From Brevundimonas goettingensis (GTDB lineage: Bacteria > Pseudomonadota > Alphaproteobacteria > Caulobacterales > Caulobacteraceae), in the NCBI RefSeq assembly GCF_017487405.1, contig NZ_CP062222.1, forward strand, positions 1,783,001 to 1,847,000: 64,000 bases of DNA, written 5' to 3'. Each line of letters begins with the position of its first letter. Position 1 is the first letter of the stretch. Below, one piece after another: positions 62,029 to 64,000 of the stretch. The position numbers and the translations under genes were made by a program. Under the pieces are notes generated by a model, which saw nothing but the letters and a program-made list of their open reading frames with translations, ran no database searches and had not been told where the DNA came from.

Positions 62029-64000
62029 TGAAATCCCGCCAACGGCCGCCGCTCAATCTCCCCGAACCCGCGATCGAGGACCCCGCGACGACGCCCGGCG
62101 AACCCGCGATCGAGGCTGAGGCGCAAGCCGACGATCAGACCGGGATGCAGGATGAGGCCCTCTTCGCCGAAGAGGTCCCGGTCGAGGCCGAGGCTCCGCT
62201 GGTGATCGACCGCCCCATCTCCGAACGTCGCCGCCGTCGCCTGCTGGAAGAGCAGCGCCAGGCCGAGCTGCGCGCCGCCGCCCGCGCCGAGACCCTGGCA
62301 GCCCGCGCCCGCGTCGCCGAAGACTCCCTGCCGCCCCTGCCCGACTTCGCCCTCCCTGAAGAGGCTGAAGCCCCCGACGCCGTCGTCACCCCCGACTTCG
62401 CGCCCGCGCCCTTCGCCGAGAGCGCGGAAGCCCCGCCAGCGACCGTCGCCAGTCCGCCCGCGCCGCGCGCTGAGACCGACGCCGAGACCCCGACGACCGC
62501 GGCGACCATGACGCGCCTGTTCGAGGCCGCGCCCTCGGGCCGCTACGCCTATCTGCTGGCCGGGGTCGCCTCGGCCCTGTGGATCGGCGGCGTAGCCTCC
62601 TGGGCCGCCTTCGAGGTGGGTTCGGGCGCGGCGGCGCTCGATCCCCTGCGTCTGGCCCTCTACGCCCTGATCGCCCTGGCCCCGGCCGGTCTGGCCGTCA
62701 TGCTGGCCCACGCCGTGCGCCAGGGCGCTGGCCTGGCCGCCGAGACCCGCCGCGCGCGCGGCCTGGCCGAGGCCCTTGTGGCGCCCACCGCCCTCGCCGC
62801 CCAGCAGACCGGTCAGGTCCTGCTGACCCTGCGCAACGACATCGATCAGGCGGCTCTGGCCGCCGAGCGCGCCCGCAACGACATGGCCCTGTTGCGGGAG
62901 GTGCTCGTGCAGGAAACCAACCGCCTGAACGAGGCCGCCGAGACCGCCGGCAGGACCGCGCGCCGCCTGTCCGAACAGCTGGGCCGCGAGCGTGAGGGCA
63001 TGCAGACCCTCGGCCTGCAGCTCGACACCCAGTCCGCCGGGGTGCTGGACGCGGTCGAGCGCCAGTCGCGCATGATCGTCGACGCCTCCGACCTGGCCCA
63101 GACCCAGCTGCGCGAGGCCGAGGCCGCCCTCGCCGCCCGCGCCGCCGACCTGGCCGCCGCCGCCGGTGAGGCCCAGGACGCCGCCCGTCTGGCCGCCGAC
63201 GACCTGGCCCGCCAGACCCTGCGTCTCGAGAACACCGGCGCCGGCGTCGCCGAACAGATCCAGTCGGTCGAGGAAGGCCTCGGCCAGCAGCGCGCCGCCC
63301 TGGTCACCGCCGCCTACGCCCTGCGCACCGATCAGGAGGACTTTTCCGCCCAGGTCGAGAGCCAGCGCGCCCAGCTGACCGAACAGCTCGACGCCGCTCG
63401 CACCGCCCACGGCGACCTCGGCGAGACCTCGGTCAAATCGGCCGAGTCGATCAAGGATCTGGTCGAGGCCGCTACCGACCAGTTCCGCGCCCTCATCGAC
63501 ATGTCCCAGCGCGAGGCCGACGGTTTCGACGCCGCCACCAAGGTCTCGCTGGACCGGTTCGAAGCGCTCGCCGCCGAGGCGCGCGACACCCTGGTCGAGG
63601 AAACCCGCCGGGCCCTGGCCGCTCTTACTGCGACCGCGGAGGACAGCCGCATCGCCGCCGCCGACGCCGCCGCCCAGGCCCAGATCCGCGCCGACCGGCT
63701 CGGCGAGGCCCTGTTCGACGCCGCCCAGAAGGCCGACAACGCCGCCGACAGCCGTATCGAGGGCGCCCGCCGCATCGTCAATGAAACCGCCGCGATGGTC
63801 GATCAGGCCGGCGTCAATGCGATCGAGAAGCTCGAACGCACCATGGACCGGATGATCAAGGCCCTCGGCGAAGTCGACGCCACGATAACCGATCTTGACG
63901 AGCGGGCCGCGCGCCTGCCCGAGGAGGCCCGCGCCCGCGCCGAGGACGTCCGCGCCACGGTCGAAGAAGGTCTGGCCGCCTTGGCCGCCGCCTCGCGCAA
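62029..64000 (+). CDS. tipN: TipN-like polar coiled-coil protein (partial, runs off right edge)
   Basis: At least 657 residues with no stop before the window ends. The N-terminal 165 residues are acidic and Pro/Ala-rich with a basic patch (ISERRRRRLLEEQRQAEL). Two transmembrane helices lie at about residues 171-195 (YAYLLAGVASALWIGGVASW) and 206-230 (LRLALYALIALAPAGLAVM). From about residue 240 onward it is a long Ala/Glu/Arg-rich coiled coil. This layout matches TipN of Caulobacter crescentus, a birth-scar protein that sets polarity and places the flagellum. The assignment rests on architecture and genus, not on a recognised motif. Confidence 0.7.

Overview
The window reads as chromosomal DNA of a high-GC alphaproteobacterium of the Caulobacteraceae, most likely Brevundimonas or a close relative. 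This is inferred from gene content: four large TonB-dependent receptors, a TipN-like polarity protein, the lptD-surA-pdxA-rsmA order, and many GTG/TTG starts with ATGA or GTGA overlaps. I see no tRNA, rRNA, insertion sequence, prophage or CRISPR array.

Left part (1-24.9 kb) is mostly core housekeeping. It holds the outer-membrane biogenesis and cofactor operon (end of lptD, surA, pdxA, rsmA), an aminotransferase, and a minus-strand fatty-acid/cell-wall operon (fabD-fabG-acpP-fabF-mltG-yicC-gmk) with an intrinsic terminator-like hairpin just after acpP. These are followed by a TonB receptor, the ribosomal operon rpsF-rpsR-rplI with a strong terminator, a second TonB receptor with a 12-bp-stem terminator, then dnaB, alr, radA, cvpA and purF.

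Middle part (24.9-43.4 kb) mixes small accessory genes with envelope and stress functions. There are VOC-fold proteins (one with a likely 3' frameshift), an SDR enzyme, a membrane protein overlapping a membrane-anchored LytTR regulator, and a TonB receptor with a beta-propeller partner. The YfgM-like/bamB/der cluster and panB follow. Two similar three-gene modules (small membrane protein, ECF sigma factor, membrane-bound presumed anti-sigma) flank an EEP-family phosphohydrolase.

The most distinctive region (43.4-54.1 kb) looks like a polysaccharide utilization locus for a uronic-acid-containing glycan: DUF4861 protein, D-mannonate dehydratase, FadR-type GntR regulator, alginate-lyase-fold enzyme, TonB receptor, GH88/GH105-type unsaturated uronyl hydrolase, and an unrecognised lipoprotein that looks like a polysaccharide lyase. 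Its three intergenic control regions share a TGGCCTGACC-centred palindromic element, which I propose is the GntR operator.

Right part (54.1-64 kb) has a secreted protein of five PPC-like repeats, folD, a lemA gene apparently frameshifted into a downstream TPM-domain gene, a second TPM gene, an EEP hydrolase convergent with a phospholipase D-like protein, a small membrane peptide, and a TipN-like coiled-coil protein that runs off the right edge.
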